Shown here one piece after another: positions 18,270-26,764 of a DNA stretch of 55,771 bases (positions are counted from its first letter, which is position 1; each line of letters starts with the position of its first letter). The translations under genes and the position numbers were made by a program. Under the pieces are notes generated by a model. That model did not search any database. It was not told the origin of the DNA and saw nothing but the letters and a program-made list of their open reading frames with translations. Source of the DNA: Betaproteobacteria bacterium (GTDB lineage Bacteria; Pseudomonadota; Gammaproteobacteria; Burkholderiales; SG8-39); the NCBI GenBank assembly GCA_016195915.1, contig JACPYS010000036.1, positions 1-55,771 on the forward strand. Direction: 5' to 3'.

Positions 18270-19973
18270 CTATTTCCCCGCTGCCCGCTTGTACGCATCA
18301 CTTTCCGGACTGAAAAATGCCGTCCTCAGCTTCAATCCCAGTTGATCAAAGGCCCGCTCTGCCATCACGACATAGACCCGTTCGTCAGGCGCAACCCCCT
18401 TCAATACACCCGGCGGAAGCTTATAGTCGATGGTGAAGCGCTCGGGCGGCCGCACATCCAGATTGAAACGCCAGGCGTCCGCCGAGGCGGGCAATGACAT
18501 GCGGACGTCGAAATGCACGTTGACTCCGACGAACAGGCGCCCGCTTTGTTCGAGTTTGTACATCGTGCCCGACGGTGTGATGCCGTAGGAAACATCCATC
18601 ACCGGCAATTGGGAATTGACGGCCGAGACTGTCGCAACGCTCAGAATGTCACCGGGGAAGATGGCCCTGAATCCGCGCGTCATCTCGCTGACGATGCGCG
18701 TCTCGCGCGGACCGGCGCTGTTACTGCCGAAATGACCTGCCGCCGGAGCAACCTCCCGTGCTTTTTCCTTGCCCGCGTTTTGCGCGATGCGAATATCCGC
18801 CTTCTGCAAGGCATCGTCGGACGGACGCGTAAAGCGTACTTGCAGCGTCGAACTGGCGGCAGCATTGAGCACCGACAACAACCGCTCCATGAACGGAACA
18901 AGAGTGGCGTCGGCTGTCGCCGCCTGTTTGCGGAAATCGGACAACGCCGCCGCGTAGACGGCCTGCAGCTCCCGCTTCACCTCGTCCCCCAAACCGGCTT
19001 TCGGGTAGCGGTGCGCGACACTTCTCAAGGCGGTCACGGTCGCCCACTTTTTGGCATCGTTGAACGCGACACGCGGCAACCCGGCGCGAATCTCATCGAC
19101 GTGCCGCCAGCCGGCGTTCAGGTAATCCAGATAGGCATGCTCGGTGCCGAGCCGAACGGCCTCCTTGTACGCCGCCGCGTCGCTCAGCACGTTTCGCACG
19201 ACAAACAGCGGAGCGGCAACGATCGCAGCTGCAATGACCGCGATCGGCGCACGCCAGCGCAGATACTTCGGCAAGTGCCGAGCGGCAACGGGATCATGAT
19301 CCGGAGCGGGCGCGCCGACGGTCCAGTTTGCAACGCGCAGGTCGTAGAAAGGATCCATCCGGGCAATCGCGGCGCCATCCGATGCCTGGCTCGCCTGGCG
19401 AAGCTCAGCTTGTCTGGTCTTCCATTCAAACAGCGCCTGCTCCGCGCGTTTCTTGTTGCTGACGACGAGCGGTAGCTTCGATCCATCGTCAAACACAAAA
19501 GTGATCGTCGTGCGCGTGTGAATGCCATAGCTGGAGTGGTGCAGGGTCTCGATATTTTTCAGCCTGGCCAGCGGGTAAATCTTGAGCTGCCGCGTTTGCG
19601 CATCCACCAGATCGAGCGCAAACAGGTAGCGGCCGGGCACATACGGCGCGGCCATTCTCATCCGGATTCGCCGCCACAAGGCGAGCACTGCATACAAGAC
19701 CGCGGCCAGCATGACGGCTGGGAAGATCGCCTGGTCCCATGTCTTCAACGCGTCAGCTTGTCCAAGCTGGCCAAAGCCTTTCTCAAGCGCCCCGGATATC
19801 GTGCTGTATGCAAACAACAGCAGAAATCCAAGACCAATGCTCAGAGCTGTGATGCCCTGGACTTCACGTATCAGCGGTGCGTCAACGGCATCGCCTTTGG
19901 ATTTCACTGCTGCGACAAACCGCTCGCGTACTGCCAGCGGCAACGTGTTGAAGTCGATTTCGCGTACGTTCAT
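18270..19973 (-). CDS. Multi-pass membrane protein of unknown function, coupled to TPR-CHAT
   Basis: A 567-residue protein whose ATG (19973) overlaps the stop of the upstream TPR-CHAT gene by 4 bases. Hydrophobic segments lie at about residues 41-60, 82-100 and 246-264. Between the second and third is a soluble part of about 140 residues (YLFALDLVDAQTRQLKIYPL ... FVFDDGSKLPLVVSNKKRAEQAL) that could be a small beta domain of PH type; this is a guess. A large C-terminal part follows the third segment. I recognise no enzyme motif. The coupling suggests it is the membrane partner of the exported CHAT protein in this inverted module. Only 47 bases separate its end from the convergent gene ending at 18222, with no convincing terminator. 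Confidence 0.85.
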   Translation of the reverse strand: MNVREIDFNTLPLAVRERFVAAVKSKGDAVDAPLIREVQGITALSIGLGFLLLFAYSTISGALEKGFGQLGQADALKTWDQAIFPAVMLAAVLYAVLALWRRIRMRMAAPYVPGRYLFALDLVDAQTRQLKIYPLARLKNIETLHHSSYGIHTRTTITFVFDDGSKLPLVVSNKKRAEQALFEWKTRQAELRQASQASDGAAIARMDPFYDLRVANWTVGAPAPDHDPVAARHLPKYLRWRAPIAVIAAAIVAAPLFVVRNVLSDAAAYKEAVRLGTEHAYLDYLNAGWRHVDEIRAGLPRVAFNDAKKWATVTALRSVAHRYPKAGLGDEVKRELQAVYAAALSDFRKQAATADATLVPFMERLLSVLNAAASSTLQVRFTRPSDDALQKADIRIAQNAGKEKAREVAPAAGHFGSNSAGPRETRIVSEMTRGFRAIFPGDILSVATVSAVNSQLPVMDVSYGITPSGTMYKLEQSGRLFVGVNVHFDVRMSLPASADAWRFNLDVRPPERFTIDYKLPPGVLKGVAPDERVYVVMAERAFDQLGLKLRTAFFSPESDAYKRAAGK

Positions 19974-22900
19974 TGTTGGCTTCCCCCTTTTTGCGCAGGC
20001 GCGGGTTTGAGCAAGCGCTCGAAGAAACTCTTCACGTCTTCGACGGTCTTGCCCACCGGATCGTCAGCCGGCGCACTTGGCGATCTTACCTCCGGTGCCT
20101 GGCGCGCAGCCGGCTGGGAGGGCGGGATTGGTGGTGGTGCGCTGGTGGTAGCCCAGCCGCTGTTTCCTTCCCCCACCACCACGAATGGCGCCCAGAACGC
20201 GGGATGCGCGAAGTGCGGTTTGTCGGTGCGCTGCATGAGCGCAAGCGTCGAGCGCTGCAGCGCCTGCGCTTTCGACGCGCCCCTGGCCGATTCTTCGAAC
20301 ATGCGCGTCGTCAGGAACTCGGCCGCCTCCGAGCCCACCGACCAGTGCGATACGAGCAGGCTTCTTGCGCCTGCGTAGAAGAACGCCTTGGCAAGGCCGG
20401 AGAAGCCTTCCGCTCCGGGCGTCCCATCGGCCGCCGCGGTGTTGCAGGCCGAGAGGATCACCCAGTCGGCGTTGAGCTTTAATTGCGCGATCTCGCTCGC
20501 GGTGAGGAGCCCGTCGTCAAGCTCGGTTCCCGCCTCCGGCGGAGTGAGCACCAGGCCGGGTTCGGCCACACCCTTGAACTCCCCGGCCATCACGCCGTGA
20601 GTGGCAAAGGCAAGGTTGCGGTAGCGGCTGAGGTCCACGCTCTTCACCTTGGTTTCGGTCGCGTCCCGGCCCAGGTAGAGCGCGCTGGCGGGGGCCTTGA
20701 GCGTCGCGGCAATCGCCCGCAGCTCATCGGCCGTCTCGGGAAGCGGCTCGTAGGCCTTGCGCAGTTCTGCCACGTCGGCCACCGCTCCGCGAGCGAAGAG
20801 TGCGGCCACTTTCCTTCCTCTTTGATCCGAGGGGCTGCCTTGCAGCAACGGGTTGCCAAAGCCACTGAAGGGCTCAGACCCGGGGCTGCCGCGCGCAAAC
20901 GCCCGCAGCGCGCGCAACGAGCTCACCGAGGGCAACACCGTGATGGCGTACTTCTTCGCGAGCCACGCTACCCCAGCGTGATCGGCCGGGTGCTCGATGG
21001 GTCGTTGCGGGAGTTGCGTCACCAGGACGCCGGGCGGCAGGCTTGTGAGCGCCCCGTCGGGCACGATGAGGAGGTCCTTCGCGCCGACGATGACTCCCTC
21101 TATCGGGGAGAAAAGTTTGCGGTAAAGCGCGTGGGCGGCGGCCACGTCAAAGGGCTTCTCGAGAATCTGTACGCCCGCCTTCAAATCAAGCTGGGCTCGG
21201 AGCTTCGTCACCTCGGCTTCAAGTTCTTTGCGGCTGAGCGCCAGGCGCTCGAAGGCGGCTACCCCGCGCTTGAGTGCCCAGACGTAGCTCTCGTCCCGCG
21301 CAATCAGAAAGCCGACGAGTGCTTCGCTCTCGGCAAGCAGCTTCTGCGCTTCGGCGAGCGCAAGTGGTTTCGGACTGGTGAGTTCCTGGTATTGGGGGAA
21401 TTCCCTTTCGATCCTCGCATCGAGCAACGTAAGCGCTCCCTTCGCCTCCTCCGCTTCGGCGCGAAGACGCGCCTCGGCGTCCGCGTTTCTATCCTTAGGT
21501 GGGCGCGAGGCGGCCTGCACGATGCGGGAATCAAGATTCCGCAGTCGCGCGATCGCATCCTGCCTTGCGCGCGCAAGCTGCGCGAGCGCGTCGCTTCCCG
21601 TGGCGTAGCGCGCGGCCATGCGCGCGACCTGGTCTGCGGTGTCCGATGCCCGCGCAAGCTGCGCCACCTCGAACCCTTCGGCTCCCGCTTCCGCCGGCCG
21701 CGCCCCATAGAGCAGCGCAACGTGAAGATCGAAGTTGGCAGAGCGCGTGCGCTGTTCCGCGAGCAGCGCGCTGCCGCCGGTTTCGTCGCGCTCCGTGAAG
21801 CGCCCGGCGAGCAGCTTCGTCGCCCGGCGCGCAAAGCCAAGGCCTTCATCAAACCGTTTCTGCTGGTTGTAGAGGTAGGCGAGATTTACCAGGGTCGTCC
21901 CCACGTCCGTGTGATCTGGCCCGAGCGCTTTCTCGTAGATGCTCAACGACCGTCGATAAAGCGACTCAGCCTCCGCGCCCAAACCCTGAGCTTGATACAG
22001 CGGCGCCAAATTGTTCAACGATTGGCCAACATTCGGATGCTCTGCACCGAGCGCTTTCTCGCGGATCTGTAAAGACCGTCGTAAGAGCGGTTCGGCCTCG
22101 GCGTACCGGCCTTGCGCTCGATAGAGGGCCCCGAGGTTGTTCAAGGTATCGCCCACGTTCGAGTGATCCGGATCGAGCACTTTCTCGCGAATCTGTAAAG
22201 ACCGTCGCAAAAGCGCCTCGGCCTCGCCGTAGTGCTTCTGGTGGAAATAAAGTATCCCCAGGTCATTCAGCGTCGTCCCCACGTCCGGGTGATCCGAACC
22301 CAGCGCTCTCTCGCGAATTTGTAATGATCGCCTATAAAGCGACTCGGCCGTCGCGTAGAGACCTCGGTCCCTGTGCACCCCCGCCAGATTGTTCAACGCC
22401 TTCCCGACGTCTTGGTGATCTGGGCCGAGCGCCTTCTCACGAATCAGCAAGGACCGCCGATAGAGCGGCTCGGCATCCGCGTAGCGGCCTTCCAACCAAT
22501 AGATGACGGCGATGCTATCCAATCCGTTCGCCACGCTCGGGTGATTCGGGCCGAGAACTTTCTCGCGAATCAGCAAAGTCCGCCGATACAACGGCTCGGC
22601 CTCCGCGTAGCGTCCCTGCACATGGTAAAGCAACGCCAGATTGTTCAACGTCGTCCCCACGTCCGGATGATCCGGGCCCAGCGCCTTCTCGCGAATCTGT
22701 AAAGACCGTTGATAGAGCTTCTCCGCTTCTGCGTAACGCCGTTGAACCCAACAAATTCCCGCCAAGCTGGTTAACTCGTTAGCCACCGCCTCGTGACCTG
22801 GACCGAGCGCATTCTCGATCAGTCTCAACGCCCTCCGAACGAGTGGTTCTGCTTCCGAATAGCGACCTTGCCTTTCGTAAAGCCTACCCAGATCCCCGAG

Positions 22901-23107
22901 GGAAGCCGCCAACCGTGGGTCGCGCTCGCCGAAAGCTTCCGCTTCCTCGAGAGCGTTTCGTATTTGCACGATCGCAGTTCGATAGTCGCCGCGCCGAAAT
23001 GCGGCACCACCGGCGTCCGTGTGCGCCTTCCATTCGGCTTCGCCTGCGAACGCAATCAGGCAAGTCAACGCCAGGGTGGCGATCAGCGTGAACTGGCGTT
23101 TGCGCAT
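19970..23107 (-). CDS. Exported TPR-CHAT caspase-like protein, divergent copy (8 TPR units)
   Basis: A 1045-residue protein. I start at ATG 23107, which has GGGAG about 8 bases upstream and begins a clean signal peptide ending AFAGEAEW; in-frame codons back to 23209 give no signal-like sequence. About 8 TPR units (42 residues, core GRYAEAEPLLRRSLQI) are followed by the connector and the CHAT domain (about 640-980) with His837 (FATHGV) and Cys888 (LSACNT), 51 residues apart. The C-terminal tail (KTVEDVKSFFERLLKPAP) is conserved. It is less similar to the three + strand copies than they are to each other, so it split earlier. It is coupled to the membrane protein downstream and follows a decayed FecR-like gene. 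Confidence 0.92.
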   Translation of the reverse strand: MRKRQFTLIATLALTCLIAFAGEAEWKAHTDAGGAAFRRGDYRTAIVQIRNALEEAEAFGERDPRLAASLGDLGRLYERQGRYSEAEPLVRRALRLIENALGPGHEAVANELTSLAGICWVQRRYAEAEKLYQRSLQIREKALGPDHPDVGTTLNNLALLYHVQGRYAEAEPLYRRTLLIREKVLGPNHPSVANGLDSIAVIYWLEGRYADAEPLYRRSLLIREKALGPDHQDVGKALNNLAGVHRDRGLYATAESLYRRSLQIRERALGSDHPDVGTTLNDLGILYFHQKHYGEAEALLRRSLQIREKVLDPDHSNVGDTLNNLGALYRAQGRYAEAEPLLRRSLQIREKALGAEHPNVGQSLNNLAPLYQAQGLGAEAESLYRRSLSIYEKALGPDHTDVGTTLVNLAYLYNQQKRFDEGLGFARRATKLLAGRFTERDETGGSALLAEQRTRSANFDLHVALLYGARPAEAGAEGFEVAQLARASDTADQVARMAARYATGSDALAQLARARQDAIARLRNLDSRIVQAASRPPKDRNADAEARLRAEAEEAKGALTLLDARIEREFPQYQELTSPKPLALAEAQKLLAESEALVGFLIARDESYVWALKRGVAAFERLALSRKELEAEVTKLRAQLDLKAGVQILEKPFDVAAAHALYRKLFSPIEGVIVGAKDLLIVPDGALTSLPPGVLVTQLPQRPIEHPADHAGVAWLAKKYAITVLPSVSSLRALRAFARGSPGSEPFSGFGNPLLQGSPSDQRGRKVAALFARGAVADVAELRKAYEPLPETADELRAIAATLKAPASALYLGRDATETKVKSVDLSRYRNLAFATHGVMAGEFKGVAEPGLVLTPPEAGTELDDGLLTASEIAQLKLNADWVILSACNTAAADGTPGAEGFSGLAKAFFYAGARSLLVSHWSVGSEAAEFLTTRMFEESARGASKAQALQRSTLALMQRTDKPHFAHPAFWAPFVVVGEGNSGWATTSAPPPIPPSQPAARQAPEVRSPSAPADDPVGKTVEDVKSFFERLLKPAPAQKGGSQQ

Positions 23108-23126
23108 TGTGATTCTCCCTTCGGCG

Positions 23127-23339
23127 CTATCGCAAGGCTCGCTTCGAGACCCATTGATCGAGCGTCTTGAGATCCTCGCTCCCCGGCTATTTGCGCCGCA
23201 TCTCGACAACGACCGGCTTCATCGCTTGCTAAAGACCGTATTCGTACAGCGGCGCGTAGAGGAATTGGTCAGCCGTCATGTCATCAGGCGCCCTCTCCGT
23301 GTGCATCCGTTCGTAATCTGACTCGCGGAGCGAAGCACT
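23127..23339 (-). pseudogene. Decayed FecR-like exported protein gene (C-terminal remnant)
   Basis: Reading 23339 down to 23127 in one frame gives a sequence that aligns with the last 70 or so residues of the protein at 4966-5613: DYERMH against SYEKMR, LYAPLYEY against LYAVLYEF, VVEMRRK against MVAEMRRK, SEDLKTLDQWVSKRALR against NEDVKALDAWLTSRMVR. Two in-frame TAG codons interrupt it; one replaces the Gln after MRRK, as a C-to-T change would do. Above 23340 the match is lost behind a stop or frameshift. The remnant ends 19 bases before the TPR-CHAT start at 23107, matching the FecR-like then TPR-CHAT order on the + strand. Confidence 0.75.
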
Positions 23340-23736
23340 TCCTGCTCAGCGCGTACTCTCCGGATTCCTCCGGGCTCTGTCTCGCCAGGCAATCGTCAAT
23401 GCACTGCTTGGCGCACGAGAACTCGAGAAGCCGCTCTGGCCCGGGTTCGCGTGCGATCGCTTCGGACACACAGTTCGCCTCCGTCTCTGAATCGCGGTTG
23501 ACGTAAACGAAAACGGCCCAGCTCCCGGCGTCGGTATCGATGCGATCGGCAATCAGTTGGCCCTCGCAGAAGACCCTCATGGCGCGCTCGTCTCCGAGCG
23601 CCATGCGCCCGAGCATCTCGACGTCCGAATCCTCTTCCTGCACATCTTCCCCGTCAAGGTCGCCGAAGACGCGAAAAGGTTCACGCGAAAGCTGACCGTG
23701 CGAGGATTCGATGCGAATTTCGTCGCAGTGCTTCAC
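23284..23736 (-). CDS. Small hypothetical protein, acidic
   Basis: A possible 150-residue protein starting at GTG 23736. Codon usage has the GC-rich third positions expected of a real gene here. It is acidic, with several Cys residues in the C-terminal half (FSCAKQCIDDCLARQ), and has no signal peptide or membrane segment. Its last 19 codons overlap, in another frame, the FecR-like remnant at 23127-23339, so its C-terminus may be accidental. The frame stays open upstream to 23787 without a good start, so the N-terminus is unsure too. No recognised domain. If it is not a gene, 23340-23927 is a 590-base stretch holding only the promoter region of the gene at 23928. Confidence 0.45.
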   Translation of the reverse strand: MKHCDEIRIESSHGQLSREPFRVFGDLDGEDVQEEDSDVEMLGRMALGDERAMRVFCEGQLIADRIDTDAGSWAVFVYVNRDSETEANCVSEAIAREPGPERLLEFSCAKQCIDDCLARQSPEESGEYALSRKCFAPRVRLRTDAHGEGA

Positions 23737-23927
23737 CTGTTGGACGAACCTTTCACCCGTCCACGCCGACCTCCGACATAATCGGGCCTAGCGGACCCCG
23801 GGGAGCGCGACGCCGCTGCGCCGCATCAGAGTGCGTCGAAGACCTAAAATGCCCCAATATCACCCACACCAGAACGGGAAGACCCGCATTTTGTTCACTG
23901 CTCGATGACAGCGCCGGGAGGGCCACA

Positions 23928-25241
23928 ATGAACCTGTTGAATGCTTTGCGAACTCGCGCGCGCGGAGCGCTACTCGTGGTCGTGCTGCTGTTTGCAATCG
24001 CGCCGCTGGCGCTCGCACAACGCGCTCCATCTGCGGGCACCGGCAGCCCGCTTTCCCAGACCAGGTCCGGGGTGCCGCGGATCGGCATTCTGCATTCCTT
24101 GTCCGGAGCTGTGGCAGATACCGAAGGAGTGTTGAAAGACGTTGCGCTCATGGCGATCGAGGAGATCAACGCCAGGGGCGGAATTTTGGGAACGAGAGTG
24201 GAAGCCATCGCAGTCGACCCGGCCTCGCAATGGCCGCTGTTTGCCGAAAAGGCGCGGCAACTGCTTGCTCAGCACAAGGTCGATGTGGTTTTCGGTTGTT
24301 GGACTTCGGTTTCAAGGAAGGCAGTCCTTCCGGTATTTCAGGAATTGAACGGCCTGCTTTTCTATCCGGCTCCGTACGAGGGCGAGGAGCTATCCAGGTA
24401 CGTTTTCTACACGGGTGCTACGCCAAACCAGCTGGCCATTCCCGCAGCGGAGCACCTCATGAGCAGGGAAGGCGGCGGTGCAACGCGCTGGGTGCTGATC
24501 GGCAACGACTACGTTCTTCCGCGCGTCACCAACAAGATCCTGCGCGCATTCTTGAGTAGCAAAGGCGTGGGGGAGAGGGACATCATTGAAGGGTATATGC
24601 CATTCGGCCCCTATGATTACCGGGGCGCCGCGGCGACGATCAAGACTTTTGCGGCAGGTGGCAAGACGGCTGTCATTTCGACGTTGCTCGGCGACTCAAA
24701 CGTACCGTTTCACCAGGAATTGGCAAATCAGGGCCTCACGTCCGCAAATTTACGGGTGCTGAGTTTGTCGATTGGTGAAGAGGAGTTGAGAAATCTCGAC
24801 GCCAGGCCGCTCGCCGGGCATCTCGCGGCGGCCAACTACTTCATGTCGCTTGGGAACCCTGAAAACGACGAATTCAAACAGAAATGGGCCGATTACGCGA
24901 AGGCAAAGGATCTCGCTGGGCAGAAAGATAAGCCGCTCACAACCGATGCGATGGTTGCTACCTACGTGGGAATCAACCTGTGGAAGCTTGCGGTCGAAAG
25001 GGCCGGGAGCTTTGATGTCGAGAGAGTCGCTGCAGCCATGAGCGGCCAGACATTGAGGTCGCCGACCGGTGATGAATTGAAAATGGACGAGAAGAACCAC
25101 CACCTGCAAAAGCCGTTGTTCATTGGCGAGGTGATGGCCAATGGACAATTCAACGTGCTCTGGAAGACTCCGGGCCCGATCAAGGCTCAGCCATGGAGCC
25201 AATATATTGCCGGCAACGAATACAAGAAGGACGAGCCATGA
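23928..25241 (+). CDS. Urea/amide-type ABC transporter substrate-binding protein (UrtA/FmdD-like)
   Basis: A 437-residue exported receptor. GGGAGG lies about 7 bases before ATG 23928; residues 1-34 form a long signal peptide ending LALAQ. The mature part matches the UrtA/AmiC family of binding proteins: IGILHSLSGAVADTE at its start, WTSVSRKAVLPVFQE, LLFYPAPYEGEE, NDYVLPRVTNKI, and the C-terminal AAMSGQTL...HHLQKP segment. That family binds urea or short amides and feeds urtBCDE-type permeases, but no permease gene follows, so this may serve a transporter elsewhere or act as a sensor. Substrate is inferred from family only. Confidence 0.88.
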   Translation: MNLLNALRTRARGALLVVVLLFAIAPLALAQRAPSAGTGSPLSQTRSGVPRIGILHSLSGAVADTEGVLKDVALMAIEEINARGGILGTRVEAIAVDPASQWPLFAEKARQLLAQHKVDVVFGCWTSVSRKAVLPVFQELNGLLFYPAPYEGEELSRYVFYTGATPNQLAIPAAEHLMSREGGGATRWVLIGNDYVLPRVTNKILRAFLSSKGVGERDIIEGYMPFGPYDYRGAAATIKTFAAGGKTAVISTLLGDSNVPFHQELANQGLTSANLRVLSLSIGEEELRNLDARPLAGHLAAANYFMSLGNPENDEFKQKWADYAKAKDLAGQKDKPLTTDAMVATYVGINLWKLAVERAGSFDVERVAAAMSGQTLRSPTGDELKMDEKNHHLQKPLFIGEVMANGQFNVLWKTPGPIKAQPWSQYIAGNEYKKDEP

Positions 25242-25365
25242 ACAGGCTCTGTTTCCCGATCAACGCGCTTCGTCATGATGGTGGAACTGCTCGGGCGCGC
25301 GGGCGCGAGCATGAAGCTGAGCGTGCAGTTCAAACGCGCAGCTTGACGGCGCGGAAGCCACGCGA

Positions 25366-26676
25366 TTGAACGATCCGGTTTTTGCGCAGTCCTTCTGGTA
25401 CGCGAGCGCGCCCGTCGCGCCGGTGACGCAAGCACTCGAAGGCGAGGTCACGGCTGATGTTGCGATCGTCGGCGCGGGTTACACCGGCCTGTCCTGCGCT
25501 CTGTATCTCGCCGAAGCGGGTGCGCGTGCCGTCGTGCTCGAATCCGGCGAGATCGGCAGCGGCGCTTCGGGGCGCAACAACGGGCAGGTCATCCCGACGT
25601 TCTCACGCATCGAGCCGGACGCTCTTGTCGCCAGCACGCCGGCCGAGCAGGGCGGGAGGGCGAAGGGCGAGGAACTCGTTCAGCTGGTGGCCGATTCAGC
25701 GACATTCACTTTCGACCTGATCCGCAAACACGGTATGGACTGCGATGCCGTGCAGCGCGGCTGGGTGCAGCCCGCGCACACCCCGGGCCGGGTGCAGCTC
25801 GCGGAGCAGCGCGTGGCGGCGTGGGCCAGGCGCGGTGCGGCGGTAGAATTGCTGGACCGCTCGGGAATCGAGCGCGTCACGGGCTCGCGCTTCTGGCACG
25901 GCGGCTGGATGAATCGCAGCGGCGGTTGCCTGCAACCGCTCGCCTATTGCCGCGAGTTGGCGCGTGTGGCGATGGCCAAGGGAGCGCTGGTGTTCACGGG
26001 CAGCCGCGCGACGTCCGTTTCGCGGCAGGGAACCCGATGGCGAGTCTCGACTGCGGCGGGCGGCGCGGTCCTCGCCGAGCGCGTGGTGATCGCCACCCAC
26101 GCGTATTCCAACGGCCTGTGGCCGGGACTTGCACGCACGGTTTTCCCGGTGAACAGTTACCAGATGGCGACGGTGCCGCTGCCGGAGGACGTGCAGCGCA
26201 GCCTGCTTCCCGGCGCAGCGGCATGCTCGGATACGCAGGGCGATCTGCATTTCTTTCGTCTCAGCCCGGAGGGGCGTCTGGTCACCGGAGGTGGTCTGGT
26301 GTTTCAAGCCGATTACGCGCGGCGGCTGCGCCGGCGGATCGGCGAGCGCGTGGCGCGGGTCTTTCCCCGAGTCGGTATCCCGGATTTCGACTTCGTCTGG
26401 CACGGTGCGGTCGGTGTCACGCTGGATTCACGGCCGCATGCGCATGAGCTGGCCCCAGGTGTGCTCGCCTGGGTGGGCTGCAACGGGCGAGGGGTTGCGC
26501 TCGCCACCTGCGCCGGAGCGCATTTCGCCCGCGCCTGCCTCGGCACGCCGCTCGCGCAGTTGCCGTTGCCGTTTTCCCCGCTCGCGCAGGTCGTGGGGCA
26601 CGCGATCGGCAAGCGCATCGCTTCGTTTGCCCTGGCGCTATTCCGTTGGCGTGACAAGCAGGAATACCGGCCTTGA
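25366..26676 (+). CDS. FAD-dependent oxidoreductase, DAO family (PuuB/OrdL-like)
   Basis: A 436-residue flavoprotein. The start is TTG 25366; no ATG lies before the FAD motif. Residues 27-60 hold the Rossmann motif VAIVGAGYTGLS followed by the acidic end of strand two (VVLES), then GSGASGRNNGQV, typical of glycine/D-amino-acid-oxidase-type enzymes that oxidise gamma-glutamylputrescine or other amines. A C-terminal WVGCNGRGVAL segment completes the FAD site. The product is probably a cytoplasmic amine or amino-acid oxidase; the exact substrate cannot be told. It is 124 bases after the urea-type receptor on the same strand and could share its transcript. Confidence 0.88.
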   Translation: MNDPVFAQSFWYASAPVAPVTQALEGEVTADVAIVGAGYTGLSCALYLAEAGARAVVLESGEIGSGASGRNNGQVIPTFSRIEPDALVASTPAEQGGRAKGEELVQLVADSATFTFDLIRKHGMDCDAVQRGWVQPAHTPGRVQLAEQRVAAWARRGAAVELLDRSGIERVTGSRFWHGGWMNRSGGCLQPLAYCRELARVAMAKGALVFTGSRATSVSRQGTRWRVSTAAGGAVLAERVVIATHAYSNGLWPGLARTVFPVNSYQMATVPLPEDVQRSLLPGAAACSDTQGDLHFFRLSPEGRLVTGGGLVFQADYARRLRRRIGERVARVFPRVGIPDFDFVWHGAVGVTLDSRPHAHELAPGVLAWVGCNGRGVALATCAGAHFARACLGTPLAQLPLPFSPLAQVVGHAIGKRIASFALALFRWRDKQEYRP

Positions 26677-26752
26677 GCCTCAGCGAGCGGAACCGCCCCT
26701 CGCGCCTGCGCATCGCAGGTCGATTGCAGGGTATCTGCGCCGGGCGCGCCGC

Positions 26753-26758
26753 TACAAT
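26753..26758 (+). promoter_or_regulatory. Possible -10 box (TACAAT) for a leaderless transcript
   Basis: TACAAT ends 6 bases before ATG 26765, so transcription would begin at or next to the start codon. No good -35 box is placed at 16-18 bases upstream, and no ribosome site lies between. Confidence 0.35.
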
Positions 26759-26764
26759 AGCGGC

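Noticed and set aside
20483-22072. A 529-codon open frame on the + strand
   Set aside because: It is antisense to the TPR-CHAT gene and follows its repeat pattern in mirror form.
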